NCBI GenBank assembly: GCA_020002185.1
Contig: CM034535.1
Location: forward strand, 68,980,318-69,044,317
Source: Paraescarpia echinospica
Lineage: Eukaryota > Annelida > Polychaeta > Sabellida > Siboglinidae
Direction of reading: 5' to 3'
DNA: 64,000 nucleotides
Shown here: positions 33,761 through 47,445 of the stretch, one piece after another
Layout: each line of letters starts with the position of its first letter
Numbering within the stretch: position 1 is the stretch's first letter
The notes under the pieces: model-generated
The model's input: the letters and a program-made list of their open reading frames with translations, nothing else
Told to the model about the DNA's origin: nothing
Database searches by the model: none
Made by a program: the position numbers and the translations under genes

Positions 33761-34157
33761 GAGGTTTGCACAGTTTATTACAACACAAACGTATTTACAT
33801 GTCACACTCCATAACTACAAGAACCAGAGATTATACATTGATACCGAGTCTTGCAAAGTTTAATCGTGTACAAGACAAAAGAAAGTTATTTACAGGTCAC
33901 CTTCCGTTACTGTCAGAAACAATTTGTTTCATAGTGTTTCGCCACTGTTTCGAAACTGCTTCTTGCAACCAAGTATTGATATTACACAACTGTTCGACTG
34001 TCACGTTGGATAGTTTCACACCGGCATCTAACAAAACACTTTTACAAATTTACTAGGATGGTCTATCTCGCAACCGCGGCACTGTCGTCTTGAGAGTTCA
34101 AAGATGCTACATGCTATGTGACGTGCAAGCGTCTTCTTCATTTCGGTCACAGGGAAA

Positions 34158-35162
34158 TCAATGGCACACATCGAACAGATAGGCTCTCCAGCCTCGTGGT
34201 AGAGGTCTCCGATGCATAGACGTTTTGGTAGTCGTTGACGTGATGGTAGGAGGGAAAGTTGTGACATGCGCAGGAGCGGAAGTTGTGACATGGGCAGTAT
34301 CAATGAAAGTTCTGACATCGGCAGGAATGGCCGAAGTTGTCATATCGGTCGTGTCGACAGAAGTTGTCACGAACGGTCGGCTAATTGGTTCGTCTAAGTT
34401 GGTGTCGTTGAAGGTTGCAGGTGCGTGGAAGTTGGGTGTTTTGAGGATGACGTTAGGCATAGTACTATCGTGGTACAACTGTGATGGTGGTCGGTTGACA
34501 GATGGTGATGCTGAAGATGACAGTGACCGTCGACGTTTTCGTGACGCAGAGGTAGTTGGAACACTGTCAGCAGTAGCGATGCCCTCCTTTTCTTGTCGCT
34601 GAAACAGTAACGAGATGAGCTTAGTAATGAATAGTCAACTGATATATATAAGAAAAAATAGTATATTATGGTCTTTTGAAAATGTTCTAACAAAATAGCA
34701 TGAATACCATTTGAACACTATACAAAATTGAAGCTTACTTTTTATCTCTTCAAGTTGTTCTTCGAGCTGTTCTTCAAGTTGTTCTTTACGTCGCCGCTGT
34801 TTATCTTGCTTCCCTTGACAGCAGCCCTGCTTCACATGAGCGGACCGATTCCCTTTATACTTGAAGGTACTGCCACACATACAGCAATTATAACGAGGCA
34901 ACAGCTTCTGACGCTTCGTCGGAGGTGACGATGTCAGGTTGATGATTGGATCGGTTGACGGAGCTGATGACAGAGACGAAATTGGTTTGGTCGTCGAACT
35001 GGTCGTTGAACTGGTCGTCGAACTGGTCGTTGAACTGGTCGTTGGCTGTTGGTCCGGGTTGATTGTTGGGGTCGAGAGGTCGAGTGGTTCCGTAGCCGGA
35101 GAAGGCTGCGCCTTCAGTAGCAAAATCCCTTGTCGGACGTTATCACTAGTCATGTTGTTCAT
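34158..35162 (-). CDS. X gene 1, copy in the right arm
   Basis: Exon 1 is 35162-34739 and the downstream frame 34598-34158, equivalent to 21826-22830. PLDLS, the C2HC finger and the AAAAA run before the donor are all conserved, so the phase problem is shared. The TATA box and E-box lie upstream at about 35208-35244. Confidence 0.65.
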
Positions 35163-35199
35163 CTTCCAAAATGTAAGATATAATGACCACAAAAAACAG

Positions 35200-36162
35200 A
35201 CGCAGGTCTTTTATAACAGTTCGACAAAACATAAAGGTCACGTGGTCGTGCCGAACGAACATTTGTCCACTAGGGGATGATGTTTGTAGTTCCTGATCTA
35301 TCCGTCAGGAGGCTCTATTGCACGCAAGCGTGCAAGAGACACGAATATTTGCAGTACTCGAACATTTACTTCACAACTTGTCCACTAGGGGATGATGTAA
35401 TATTTGCAGTACTCGAACATTTACTTCACAACTTGTCCACTAGTGGATGATGTTTGTAGTTCCTGAGCTATCCGTCAGGGGGCTCTATTGCACGCAAGCG
35501 TGCAAGAGACACGAATATTTGCAGTACTCGAACATTTACTTCACAACTTATCATCCAGGTGGCACCACTTGTAGTTCACGACCTATACGCCAGGGTGAAT
35601 TTAGTTTCAAAAAATTCCGCCAGGGGGCGCTAATGGTCAAACCAAGACGCACGAAATTGGGCAGTACTCGAACATTTAGTTTACAATTTGTCCGTCAGGT
35701 GGCACCACTTGAATATGTGTTCCCTATTTTAGTTCCGGAAAAGTTCACCAGGTGGCGCTGTTTTAGTTATTGATATATCCGCTAGATGGCGCTGTTATAG
35801 TGTTGACGAGACACATTTTAGTTCACCAACTATCCGCCAGGGGGCGCTGTTATAGTGTTGGCGGGAAATATTTTAGTTCATGATATATCCGTTAGGGGCG
35901 CTGTTCTAGTTTTGGCGGGAAATATTTTAGTTCACCAACTATCTTCCACGGGAGCTATTTTAGTTCCGAAAAATTCCGCCAGGGGGCGCCACGTGACATT
36001 GACCTACATCCGGGTACTTTACATTGACCTATATCCTGGTATTTGATTTTGACCTTGACTTACATGCGGGTACTTGACCTTTGACCTTGACCTACATCCG
36101 GGTACTATCCTCTTCCTCTCATCCGAATCCAGCATCAACGCTAATTAACCTCTATTACTACT
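35200..36162. repeat. Copy of the X left terminal repeat
   Basis: Inverse of 20826-21788, ending CTATTACTACT at 36162. It is followed by ATCGCA (TGCGAT duplication, inverse) and Gypsy sequence, as on the left. Confidence 0.92.
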
Positions 36163-39086
36163 ATCGCAGCGTTTCCGGAGTGACTGACGTGCAGCAGTTC
36201 TCGCCGTAGAGCTTTTTGAATGATGATTTGAGAGCCCTTATATATGATTCCATCGTGCACGGTGAGCTCATCTCTGAATGTCCAGTATGGCCTTGTTTGT
36301 ATAGGACTGTTCTGTCTCTCGTCTGACCATCCTGTCATGATAACTCTGGCGAGCTCCATCAAATCGTCATCATGTGCAGTGGCTGTCTTTATCTCTTGGT
36401 AGCGGATATCGGTGACTCGTTTGTCTTCGCTTGCATCGCTTTTTCTGAAGCTCTCAAGTAGTTCTTCTGTGACTTTCATCTGGACGACTAGCTCGCGTGG
36501 CAATTCGTCGGGTTGAGTTGTGCTGTTTCGCAGCCTTGACAGCATGTCGGCCACCAACTGTTCGCGTCCCGGACGATACTGGATCTTCAGCGTATATCGC
36601 TGCAATGTGAACAGCATGCTTTGCAGTCGTTTCGGTGCGTGTAACAATGATTTGAGCCAAATCGTTTCAAGAGGCTTGTGGTCCGTGTGCACTGTTACAT
36701 CTGAGTGTCCGAATATGTACTGATCGTATTTTCTTGTAGCAAACACAATTGCCAAGCATTCAAGTTCGATGGGTGCATAATTTCTCTCAATTTTTGTCAG
36801 CGAGCGAGATGCATATGCGATCGGTTTGTCATTCTGCATCAGCACCGCCCCGAGTCCAACAGTGCTCGCATCTGTCTGCAAGACTACTGACTTCTTTGGG
36901 TCGAAATAGCCTAGCAACTGCTCGGACGTCGTCAGTTCCTTGATTTTATCCAAGGCAGTCTGTTGTTCTGTTTCCCACAGGAAGTCTGCATCCTTGTGGA
37001 TCAGTTTTCGTAGTGGTTCAGCCACGCTCGACAGGTTGGGTATGAACTTGGCGAGATAGTTGGTGTACCCAAGGAAGCGTCGTACTTCCTCTGCGTCCTT
37101 CGGTTGTTTCATGCTTTTGATCACGTTGACTTTCTCTGGATCCGGTTTTACTCCTTGCGGCGTGAGGACGTGATCTATGTACTGTAGCTCGGTCATGTTG
37201 AAGCGACAGTTTGCTTTGTTCAGCTTCAGGTTGATGTTCCTCGCTCGCTGCAGTAGCTCGATCAAGTTTCTGTCATGATCTCGACGCGCTTCAGCCTGGG
37301 TTTCTCCGCATCCGTAGATCAGAATGTCATCGGCAACTACTGTTACCCCCGTGAGATTCTCTAGGGCATTTGTCAGTCTGCGCTGGAACTCTTCTGGGCT
37401 CGATTTGATTCCAAACGGCATTCTTTTCCATTTGTAGCGGCCGTATGGCGTCCAGAACGTCGTCAGCTGACTGCTGCGTTCTGTGAGTTTGATTTGCAGG
37501 AACCCATCTTTTGCATCGCATAGAGAGAATATTTTCGCATTCGTCAGTTGCGGCAGGACGTCATCAATGGACGGCATCTGGAAGTGATTCCGTCTGATCG
37601 CTTTATTCAAATCAGAGGGGTCCACACATATCCTGATCGAGCCATTCGGTTTGCGCACCGGCTGCATGTTCGAGATCCATTGACTTGGCTCCTCGACCTT
37701 CTCAATAACATCTAGTTTCTCTAGTGTCTCTAGTGTCTCGAGTTTCGTTTTTACATCTGCCTTCATTGACAGTGGTATTTTTCTAGGTCGGTTTTGCACT
37801 GGTCTCACATTTGGGTCAAGTTCAATGTCATATTCGCCAGGCAAGCAACCCAGTCCCTTGAACACATCACTGTATCGTTCGATTGTTTCGTTCAAGTCAG
37901 TTATTTTTAGTGTGTTGTCAAGCATGTGCACGTTTTCATTTATTGACAACAATCCCAACTCAATGCAAGTGTCAAGAGACAGCAACGACATGTTCTTCGT
38001 TGGAATGATTTGGAACAAGAACGAATGTTCTCTTGACGCATGGAGGTTGAGTTTGCAGGTGCCCATTGGTTTTACTTCTGTGCCGTCATACATTGTTAGT
38101 GTTGCTGTGCTTTCTCCCATTGTAGGCTTCTCCAACTTTCGGTAGTCGACATAGCTGAGGATGTTACATGTGGCCGCTGTGTCAAGTTGAAAAGACAGTT
38201 CAGTTTGCCTTTCTACGCCAGATGGCGATACTTGTATTTTAGCAACAAGCTTACGATCCTGTTTGTCAACCTTGACCTTCAGTACTGATTCGTCTGAGTC
38301 GTTTGCGTCGTTTACCAAATGTACGGTCATCGACGATCTGCACATTTTCTCGTAGTGGTTCGCTTTGTGGCACTTTCTACATTTTTTTCCGAACGCCGGG
38401 CATTTTTGCTTCTCATGCATGTAGCCGCATTTTCTACATTTGTATTGACTAGCTTTGTTTGGTCGAGCTTCACGTTTGTCGTAGTTCGATTTTTTCCATC
38501 TTGTCTTTGTCTCGACAGCTTGCACTGTTTCCTGTTGCGCAGTTTCTTTCAATGCTTGCATATCTGTGGCTGCATCTTCTGCCGCTCTGCATCGCTGTAG
38601 CGCCTTTTCTAGTGTTAGTGTGCCGTCAGCTTGTTCGAAGAGTCTACGACGTGTGCGTTCCTCATTCAAGCCCAACATTAGTGCGTGCAGCACCAAATCG
38701 TCGTACAGCGGACCGAAGTTACAATCATGAGCTAGTTTACGCAATTGTGTGACAAATTTGTCGATAGTACGATGACCTTGTTTCTGAGTAAACAGTTTGT
38801 GACGCGTGACAAGCAGATTAACTCTTGGTTTACAGAAATCGTCGTATTTCGTCATCACTGTCTGGTAGCAGTCTTTGCTTTCAGCTGCCTCGAATTTGAA
38901 ATTCTCATAAATGTCGTTTCCACGTACCCCGATCATTCGTAGTAGAATAGCAATTTTCACAGTATCTGCCATGCCGTTCTTTTCTGTTGCTACTAAGAAC
39001 TGTTCGAAGTGCTTTTTGAACGTTTTCCATTGCTCTGGCAGGTTGCCTCCGTCGCTCAGCGGTTCCGGGGCCAAATATTTTTCCAT
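36141..39086 (-). CDS. Gypsy gag-pol, copy in the right arm
   Basis: Same 981-codon frame as 17902-20847, with the same protein sequence as far as I can compare, including the CCHC knuckles, DTAA protease and VADD. It is also cut by the X terminus at 36162. The complementary integrase end is not attached to this copy. Confidence 0.93.
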   Translation of the reverse strand: MEKYLAPEPLSDGGNLPEQWKTFKKHFEQFLVATEKNGMADTVKIAILLRMIGVRGNDIYENFKFEAAESKDCYQTVMTKYDDFCKPRVNLLVTRHKLFTQKQGHRTIDKFVTQLRKLAHDCNFGPLYDDLVLHALMLGLNEERTRRRLFEQADGTLTLEKALQRCRAAEDAATDMQALKETAQQETVQAVETKTRWKKSNYDKREARPNKASQYKCRKCGYMHEKQKCPAFGKKCRKCHKANHYEKMCRSSMTVHLVNDANDSDESVLKVKVDKQDRKLVAKIQVSPSGVERQTELSFQLDTAATCNILSYVDYRKLEKPTMGESTATLTMYDGTEVKPMGTCKLNLHASREHSFLFQIIPTKNMSLLSLDTCIELGLLSINENVHMLDNTLKITDLNETIERYSDVFKGLGCLPGEYDIELDPNVRPVQNRPRKIPLSMKADVKTKLETLETLEKLDVIEKVEEPSQWISNMQPVRKPNGSIRICVDPSDLNKAIRRNHFQMPSIDDVLPQLTNAKIFSLCDAKDGFLQIKLTERSSQLTTFWTPYGRYKWKRMPFGIKSSPEEFQRRLTNALENLTGVTVVADDILIYGCGETQAEARRDHDRNLIELLQRARNINLKLNKANCRFNMTELQYIDHVLTPQGVKPDPEKVNVIKSMKQPKDAEEVRRFLGYTNYLAKFIPNLSSVAEPLRKLIHKDADFLWETEQQTALDKIKELTTSEQLLGYFDPKKSVVLQTDASTVGLGAVLMQNDKPIAYASRSLTKIERNYAPIELECLAIVFATRKYDQYIFGHSDVTVHTDHKPLETIWLKSLLHAPKRLQSMLFTLQRYTLKIQYRPGREQLVADMLSRLRNSTTQPDELPRELVVQMKVTEELLESFRKSDASEDKRVTDIRYQEIKTATAHDDDLMELARVIMTGWSDERQNSPIQTRPYWTFRDELTVHDGIIYKGSQIIIQKALRRELLHVSHSGNAAIVVIEVN

Positions 39087-39170
39087 TTTTGATGCTTTTT
39101 TTCTTCTAATTGTTTCTACTCACTCAGATTCACTATGTCTATGTCTTGCCATCCCGTTATTCTGACACCA

Positions 39171-39323
39171 TGTTTGTGAATGATTTTGTACGTTTATTGA
39201 ATAACATGATTACGTATTTCTATTGTTGTTACCATGCAACATAACGGTCAGTCATATAAAAGTCAATTCCATCCGGTGTCTACCTATGGATAATGTCCAA
39301 CTAAAATAGTGCCAATGTTAACA
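39171..39323 (-). repeat. Gypsy 5' LTR, copy in the right arm
   Basis: Inverse of 17665-17817, including the 18-bp insertion absent from the 3' LTR. Confidence 0.92.
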
Positions 39324-41047
39324 CCAGCCAACCCAGAGAAGAACAGGAGCATGAATCGCATATGGTTTTACAAGGCGCCAGGCAACGGGGAGCAGCTTCT
39401 TCGCCCATGGCTCATGTATTCGCCCTCCTTAGATTGTGTCCAATGCTTTCGTTGTCGTCTGCTCGGTCCCGGAACAAGCAGCTTTGGACGATCATCTGGA
39501 TTCAAGAACTGGATAAAGCTCAATCCTCGTGTCGGAGCCCATGCGCCTGGAGGTATAGGGGCAACAATTGACAGCGCAAACCAAGAAGAGGTTTACCATG
39601 TTGCGGCCAGGTCGCGGGGGATACTGAACCGCATTATGGACTGCATTCGCTTCCTCTGCAGACAAAACATCGCATTCCGAGGCCACCAAGAGAGTCTCTC
39701 ATCCGCCGAAAACACCGGCAACTTCTTGGGGCTGGTGAAATTTCTCGGCATGTACGATCCGGTGGTCCGGGAACACCTGACTCGCATTCCAGCCCGGAGA
39801 GAAGAACGCCGAGGCGCTGACGAATCAAATATTGGCCTAGTTGAGGGAGGACCATCTTGATATTCAGGACATGCGAGACCAAGGATATGATAATGCGGTT
39901 ACGATGGCTGGCGTCCACATTGGCCTGCAGCGAAGGATTCTGGACATCAACCCACTGCATGGCCAAGTACGTTCCCAGCAACAATCACTCGTTGAACTTG
40001 TTTGGGACGATGGATCGTCTTTTCGTGTTCTTCTCAGCATCAACCCACTGGTGGGATGTATTCAAGCAACACGTCACGGGAAAGACCGTCAAAAGGACCT
40101 GCGAGACCCGATGGAGCTCGAGACACAATGCCGTAGAAGTAGTGGCGTCGAGTCTGGAGCCTTTCACCGCTGAATTGGAGCAACTCCACGACGGTGATCA
40201 CGATGTGAACGAGGAATTCTGGTTTCTTACCAATATGGAGCGCTTGATGGACTGAACCAATGATGAAGTTATTGACTCTGCCATCGATCGAGTCACTCAC
40301 ACCTACGTCGACATCGCCGCGGAAGGGATGAAGGGGGATACGCCGTGTGCGAAATCACCTACATAGTTACGAATAGTAAACAGGAGAGACGACTAGAAAC
40401 TGGAATGCACTCGATCTCTTTAAATGGGTAGTGAAATGGGGACACGAGACATCGTTCCCGAACCTGCTCGTGTGTCTTAGGATTTTGCTCGCTATGTGCA
40501 TGAGACGCGTGGCCTCGAGTGAGCGAAGCTTCTCAAAGCTTAAACTCATTAAGACATACCTTCGCTCAAGCATGGGTTAAGAGCGACTGAGCAGTCTTGC
40601 ACTACTGTCGATTGAGCGAGAGTTGACCGATGTCGTGGATTTCGACGGCGTAATTGCCGAGTTCGCGTCATTCAAAGTAAGAAAGGTTAGGCTGTAGGAG
40701 AATTTGACGGAGCTCCTGCGCTCGGACCAACAAATTACTCCCGGTCTCGTTGGCCTATCGTTGTCGTTGCGGTGGCAGTGGCGGGACGAGCTCGCAGTGA
40801 ACATATGTTGTGTTGACAGTTGTTAACTTTGACCACTGTATATTCAGTAATTTGTTAGCTGACCACTGTTAAGGGTTTTGTTGGGAGGTTTTTATGAGTT
40901 TCATTGGAGATGTTGTGAATATTGTGTTGAAGTGTACCTCAGTGTGGTGTAGCTGCGCTGAATAATTAAATCGCGTCTATCCATACGTTCATATATTTGC
41001 ATTTTTTACTCTTGCCCCCAGCGGCACTTGGCCTCGTTACGCCACTG
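39324..41047 (+). pseudogene. hAT transposase part and TIR, copy in the right arm
   Basis: Inverse of 15941-17664. Coding starts beside the LTR (PANPEKNRSMNRIWFYK). Two amino-acid changes (Asp to Gly, Val to Ala) distinguish it from the left copy. It ends CGTTACGCCACTG at 41047. Confidence 0.85.
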
Positions 41048-41791
41048 ACTACCGGTATATGCATTTCTGTCTACCAAGGTTGCAAAGCTCCGCTGTCCAG
41101 GTTGAAAGGGAGTGTTTGACACTTCAGAAACCTTAGTTGTCGTCAGTAGGAGCAACTATGTTATGTGTGACCATGAGGAACCTGACACGCAACATGCCCA
41201 AACTGATTTGTGGAAAAGGGTCAAAAACCACGCTTGATACGCAATGTGAACACGCGTGTCTTTGTGCATATGACCGTTAAGATGAGCTTGTAACTTTTAT
41301 GTTCAGGTGTATACATTTAGATAGCCTTTGGAACAGGCACTAACTTTATTAATCTTAATGGCAATGCTCTGGAAAAGTATTCAAAGCGCAATGCATACCA
41401 AGCCTTTATTTGGTTGACTAGTCCAGTGGTTCATCAGTTGACTCTAGATGGCTTGGAGTGGACATGGGACGTGAAGAGGCTATCGTATACACAAGAAGAT
41501 ACCAATTAATGAATAAAAATATTTTGACACAAGTTTGAGCATACAGCCACACCAATGTTCTCATCCCATGAGTGATAAAAAAGCCGTTAAAAGTATAACA
41601 TCACGTGTTAGCCGGTATACAATCTTCAGAATGGCTCAATTTCGAAAATGCATCTTTTGACGGTGAACTTGTTCAACCTTCACTCGCAGTTAGACCACCA
41701 CTTTCCAACTCCGTGCCAGACCTCGTTTTGACGGCTGATACAATATACTGCGGTGTATAACATCGCCTAGTGTGGTTACCTTCACCGTCGC

Positions 41792-41833
41792 GCCAAGAAT
41801 ACTATATTTACTATTGAATATAGTATTCTTGGC
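41792..41833. repeat. 42-bp hairpin, copy
   Basis: Inverse of 15155-15196. Confidence 0.85.
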
Positions 41834-42077
41834 TGCCCTGTGAGATCCTGACATCGGACGACGAGGGTGAAGTGATGCCGTTGAAGAGCTACACCACCAC
41901 TCCGCCGTCACGCTGTCAGGTCGTAACACGGGGAGGAGGTGCAAAGGTGCAGGTGGACAAGTTTTGCGGCGTCGTTCATCAAACGTCGCAGGAGGCCCAC
42001 GTAACGGGCGCGCATTCAAAAGTTTTAGGGGCACGCCCCTCAGTCGCCCCCAGACCCGCCTGTGCTTTCATGCGTCA

Positions 42078-42428
42078 ACACCCGAATCTGCGCTTGTCCC
42101 ATGCAGCAGGACAATGCCCGCTCTCGTGTAGTACGGATTGTGCAAGCTTACCTGCAGCAGCAACAACATATAATATGTATACATCCTTTATCATGACCTG
42201 CTTTCTAGCACGGACATGTCTCCCATCGAACATGCCTGGAATTAGTTGCTGAGATGGCTTCATCCGCGACGACAGCAGCCGACTAACACCCGTCAGCTCA
42301 CCGTTACGGTGATTGAAGAATGGAGATTCATGCCACAAGCACCGATTACAAACATTCATACCGTCAATGCGATGGAGAATATGGGCTTGCATTGCTGCCG
42401 AATGCACACACATACAGAAGTTATCAAC
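42078..42428 (+). pseudogene. Tc1 transposase fragment, copy
   Basis: Inverse of 14560-14910, with the same breaks. Confidence 0.75.
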
Positions 42429-42442
42429 TTTAAAAACACCTG

Positions 42443-43588
42443 AGGATTTTAACTATGATACATTTGCACCAGTCTTCAGGAATGTTCTTCTCCTTCCATA
42501 TACTCACAAATAATGGTTAAAATGTCAGGCTGCAAGTTCTTGGTCTGCTTTGAACAACTCTGCGTTTATCTGATCATAACCCGGTGCCTTTCTGTTCATG
42601 AGTTCCTTGATATCAGTAACCATTTTCTTCCTTAGTGTGTGGCTCAGCATCGATATCCGAGTCTTCAATCCAGGTCTTCGGGCACTTGTGCAATGTCTGG
42701 CACTCTGTTGGGTTTTCTCCGTTTAGCTTTTCTTCAAAATACTCCGCCCACCTTTGTTCTTGTTCTTTGTCTGATGTCAGCATATTGTCTTGCTTGTCTC
42801 TTGTAAGTGTGTGGTTATACTATGGTCCTCCACAAGTCTGTTTGGTGATCCTAAAAATGGTGCCGTGGTCTTTTGGTTATCCTTGCAGACCTCTTGACCC
42901 GTTTATTTGCATCACCATAGAGAGCTCCATGACTTTCTTTCAATCTTCTGGGTATTTGGCTTTGATTCACCTTATTTCACTTGTTTTCTCTCCTTGATTG
43001 CTTTCCACGAGTCTTCACTCAGCTAGTCTTTGTGCTTCTTCTGTTTCTGTTCTAGTACAGTACTACACAGCTGGATTCAATATACATTTATGTCTGTACA
43101 ACAAATTGTTATTTATGTTTTTTTCCCGACCTCTGCCTTTCTACATAGTGATAAGGATTGTCTGCATTTGCCGCTTGTGAGCAAATGGTAAATTTGGTTC
43201 TTGTCGCCTTGGTTAGGTGAAATCTAAGTCAGTTTATTTCCTTGTGTGGAAACAGGGTTCCTCCTGCAATAAGGTTGTTCAGGCCACATAAGTCAATCAG
43301 TCGTTCGCCATTCCACATCCTTGGTGACCTATACTTCTCTCATGTCTGGCAGTTTCCGATCCTGCTTTTGTACTCAGATCCCCATAACGAACAAAAGGTC
43401 ATGACGTACAAAATACGCTTGCAGGCTTGAATGGGAGAATTCATGTTCCTCGTCTTCTGCGTTGTTTTTGGAGCACAGTACTGTAAGACGGTCGTGTTGA
43501 CTTGCTTCCCTTTAAATCTAGCATATAATAGCCTTTCCCTGACAGGTTTCCAAGACCGTTCTTCAAAATCAAGGCTACACCCATTCAT
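42443..43588 (-). pseudogene. Second LINE (endonuclease/RT start) fragment, copy
   Basis: Inverse of 13400-14545. It has a Cys-to-Tyr difference in the endonuclease segment and two changes near 42640-42650. Confidence 0.75.
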
Positions 43589-43727
43589 CGTATTGGCCAT
43601 CATTTCTGACAGAAAATAAAATTGTCTCTCCTGCCTGTGTTTTGTGTTCACCTGTGTCTGCATTAACTGATTCTTAAGATGTGGATTCCATTTATCTCAT
43701 TCCATTTGTGACTTAACAAGATTTAAC

Positions 43728-44843
43728 ACGATTTAACAAGGTTGCCACCCAGAGAATTAACTCTAGGTGGCAGGTGGACAAGGAAGCCCTTTGGCTTATC
43801 GAGAGTCCGACCCTTTTATCTATGTGTATCCCGCCCTTCTGAGGTACGTGTCAATTTTATTTTTAAACATATTCACGCTACTAGCACCCACACAATCAGC
43901 AGATAATCTGTTCCATTCATTTACAGTCCTTTGTGAAAATGAGAACTTTCTTATATCTAATCTACACTGCTCCTTTGCTAATGTAACTTTATGTCCTCTA
44001 GTCCTTCTATCTTTCTTAACTGAGAAAAAAATATTTCTATCAATATTTTCATAACCATTCATTATTTTAAACACTTCTATCTAAGATCCTCTCAATCTCC
44101 TGGTCTCTAGTATTGTTAAGCCGCATTTTAGGCGTATTTCGTAACTAAGATCCCTCAGTTTTGGTATCATTTTAGTTGTTCTCCTCTGTACTCTTTCTAG
44201 CATATCTATGTCCTTCCTGCGATATGGCCTCCACACTTGAATACAATATTCTAAATGAGGCCTAACTATTGTTTTGTACAGCAGTATTATTAGCTCTTTT
44301 TCCTTATGCGTTATGTTTCGCCTAATTAATCCAAGGATTTGATTTCCCTTTGAAGCTGCAATTCCGCACTGCTCTGAAACCTTCATATCAGCACTAATGG
44401 TTAACCCTAAGTCCTTTTCTTTTACAGTAGTACTTAGTACAGTGCCCCCCATTGTATATTCTACCTCTTCGTTCCCATGTCCTGCGTGGAGGCATTTACA
44501 TTTCCCAAAATTGAACAGCATTTGCCACTTTTCAGACCATTTGATCAACTTGTCAAGATCATCTTGCAAATGTTGTCTATCTCCATCACTTTTAATCCTT
44601 CTAAACACTTTTGTGTCATCCGCAAATTTCAACACCTTGCTTGTTATTTCATCATCCAAATCGTTGATATATATTAAGAATAATATAGGTTCTAGTACTG
44701 ATCCCTGTGGTACCCCACTCAATACCGATTTCCAGTTTGAAGGCTCCCCATCAACTACTACACGTTGTCTTCTGTCAATCAGCCATTTTTTATTCAGTTT
44801 ATTATACCATTTCCCATGCCATTGGCCTTTAGTTTAAGCAGTA
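43728..44843 (-). pseudogene. CR1-like LINE 3' fragment, copy
   Basis: Inverse of 12152-13260, with FADDTKVF and the same premature TAG. It keeps the 7 bp missing from the left copy. Confidence 0.87.
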
Positions 44844-47445
44844 GGGGAGACCGGGGCTGGTTGATTTATTTGATTTATCAGAATAATATTGAACCAAATG
44901 CACGGTGGCTCCATCTACCGATCAACGGGATGATTACGCACAACTCCAGAAAGTTCGGCGTCAAAAGAAAAACACGTGATCGAATTATTACGGTTTGTTG
45001 CTTTTTATCAACTTTGAGTAATAAAATGTCAATATACTCTCTGTCGTGTACAATGTCGTTAATTAGTGACCAAAATGCGTACAGTGGCCACTGCTGAATC
45101 TAAGTTATATAAGCACACGTGGAAATAAACATAATTACGTTACGGCACATATGTAGTGTGTTGCGTATTGCAAATGGCGGCCGACCAGCTCGGGGCAGGT
45201 TGACGCGTTTTCTATGGGGCAGGTGGGCGCATGCGTCAACCTGCCCCGCAAGTGTGTCTTATTACTTTATGCGTTTTCGTTGGATATAAATGCTGTAATA
45301 CGGGGAGAGAGAAACCAATTGTAACTTACGTTATATCTATTTGCCGTCATTTATAATTTTGTGCAGCTAAGGAGCGCGGGCTGGGCTGTTACAGTGTATA
45401 GTCGGCCTACTATGCCTAGGCTATGCGCTGTGTGACTTTGTGTAGGACCTACTGACAATTAATATGCGCAATGCCGCTTATGTGTTTAGCTAATATTGCG
45501 GTAGAGTAGTAATACTATGTTTGAACCATGCATAAACTAGCGTTTTTTAGTAGGCTAGGCCTATTACCGGAGAAGGGGGGAGGGGGTAATAGGCTACTGG
45601 AAAGGGTTTGTTTTAGTTAAGCCTACAGCATGGGGGATATCGATTTAAACCTGCGTCATTTTTTATGTCGCCATTCTAAATACATATACAAGTGAAAACT
45701 CATGTTGCAGGTCAATGGTCAGCCATGCGAACTTATAAAAGAAAATCGAACAGAGGTCGAACGTCGTCGGATAGCATGAATGCGGCTATCAAAGAAGTTT
45801 TGGAGGAAGGAAAGAAGTGTCATGCCGTGGCGAAAGCCAGCAACATCAGCGAGGCTACTTTGCGACGGTTCTGCTCGAAAGTTCGAGCAGCCGGAGCAGT
45901 TGAGATCGTCGGGTACTAAGGAAACAGACGCGTCTTCAACAAGGCAGAGGAGGCCAGCCTTGTTGATTATACAAAGAAGGCAGCAAGTTTGTTTTACGGC
46001 CTCAGCACAATGCAGGCGCGGAAGCTGGCATACGATTACGCCCATACACTGAAGAAGGACATCCCTGCTACGTGGACACAGAACGAACGTGCAGGCGTCG
46101 ATTGGCTAAGCGGGTTCCTGAAAAGAAATGACACGATATCGCTGAAGTCGCCAGAACCAACCTCACTGAGCCGAGCGACGAGTTTCAACCGGACAAACGT
46201 ATCTAAATTTTTCGACACCCTGATGGAAGTCTATGCGCGCGACAACTATGCACCCGAACGGATATGGAAAGTCGATGAGACGGGATGCACCACGGTCCAG
46301 AAACCAGCGAAGGTTATTGTGACAACTGGTAACAAAACAGGTCGGCGCCATAGTGTCAGCGGAACGAGGACAACTCATGACACTCTGTAAACGCTGTGGG
46401 GAATAGCGTAAACCCGATGTTCATCTTTCCGAGAGTGAACTGTCGAGACAACTTCGTCAATGGTGGCCCGGTAGGGTGTGTGGGCACAGCGCACCCTTTC
46501 GGGTGGATGACCGCGTCTGGTTTCCTGACCTTCATGAAGCACTTCGTGGCTCATGTTCGACCTTGTTGCTGGACAATCACATATCACACTTGTCAATCGA
46601 TGTACTCCAGTATGCTCCAATCCTCGACGATGCGTCTGTGTCAATGGCAGCAGGCACACCGGGCATAGGTCATCAATCGATGCCGTCGACGCCAGCATGT
46701 GCATCTTCGCGCCGCGAACAACCTCTCACACCGGAAGACGTGCGTCCATTCACGAAGGCGCCCCCGCGGAAAACAACCCATCGCGGCAAAAAGCGAGGAC
46801 GGTGCATGATCTTAACTGACACCCCGTGAAGAACGCGATTGAGGCGGAAGCCGCCAAGCGGGAGGCTAAAGTGAAAGGAACGGCCAGCCGTAAAGTGGCG
46901 CGATCACTCGTTCAGAAGAAAGACGCGAGATTTGCCAAGCGACAGAAAAAATACGAAATAGGAAACGTGCCCATGCCTCGTTTGTGACGAGCTGTTCAGC
47001 AATAGCAGACCCGGCGAGAAGTGGGTCAGCTGCCCTGAATGCGGGAAATGGGCTCATGAGGATTGCACGGGCGGTGATCGGTGTTATGTGCGTCACAATT
47101 GTGACTCCGATTGATGCATTTGATTTCGATCACGTCTTTGACAAACACTTAACATTAATAAATGGTTGCTTTAAAATCACATTGGCGTCTTAAATATGGT
47201 GCGTCAACCTACCCTGGTGTGTGCGTCATCCTGCCCCGTATACGGGGCAGGTTGGCGCAGGTGACACGGTGTTAAATAACAAGCAATACGACAAATAGCA
47301 TTCCACTTGTGAAATGCATGAATGCGTATATTAATAGGTGATATAATTTGGAATGTAGCCACGCTATTATGATTTACCAAAATAATACAGTATTTGCTAA
47401 ATATGACTTTTTGTGTAAATCGCGTCAACCAGCCCCGGTCTCCCC
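44844..47445 (+). mobile_element. pogo/Tigger element, copy
   Basis: Inverse of 9550-12151, with the same TIRs and TA duplications (44842-44843, 47446-47447). Confidence 0.92.
45725..47114 (+). pseudogene. pogo transposase, copy
   Basis: Same helix-turn-helix, DETG and LDNHISH pieces and the same in-frame TAA as the left copy; a few point differences. Confidence 0.83.

Noticed and set aside
40577..40804. Separate gene opposite the hAT C-terminus
   Set aside because: It is the antisense shadow of the hAT dimerisation segment.
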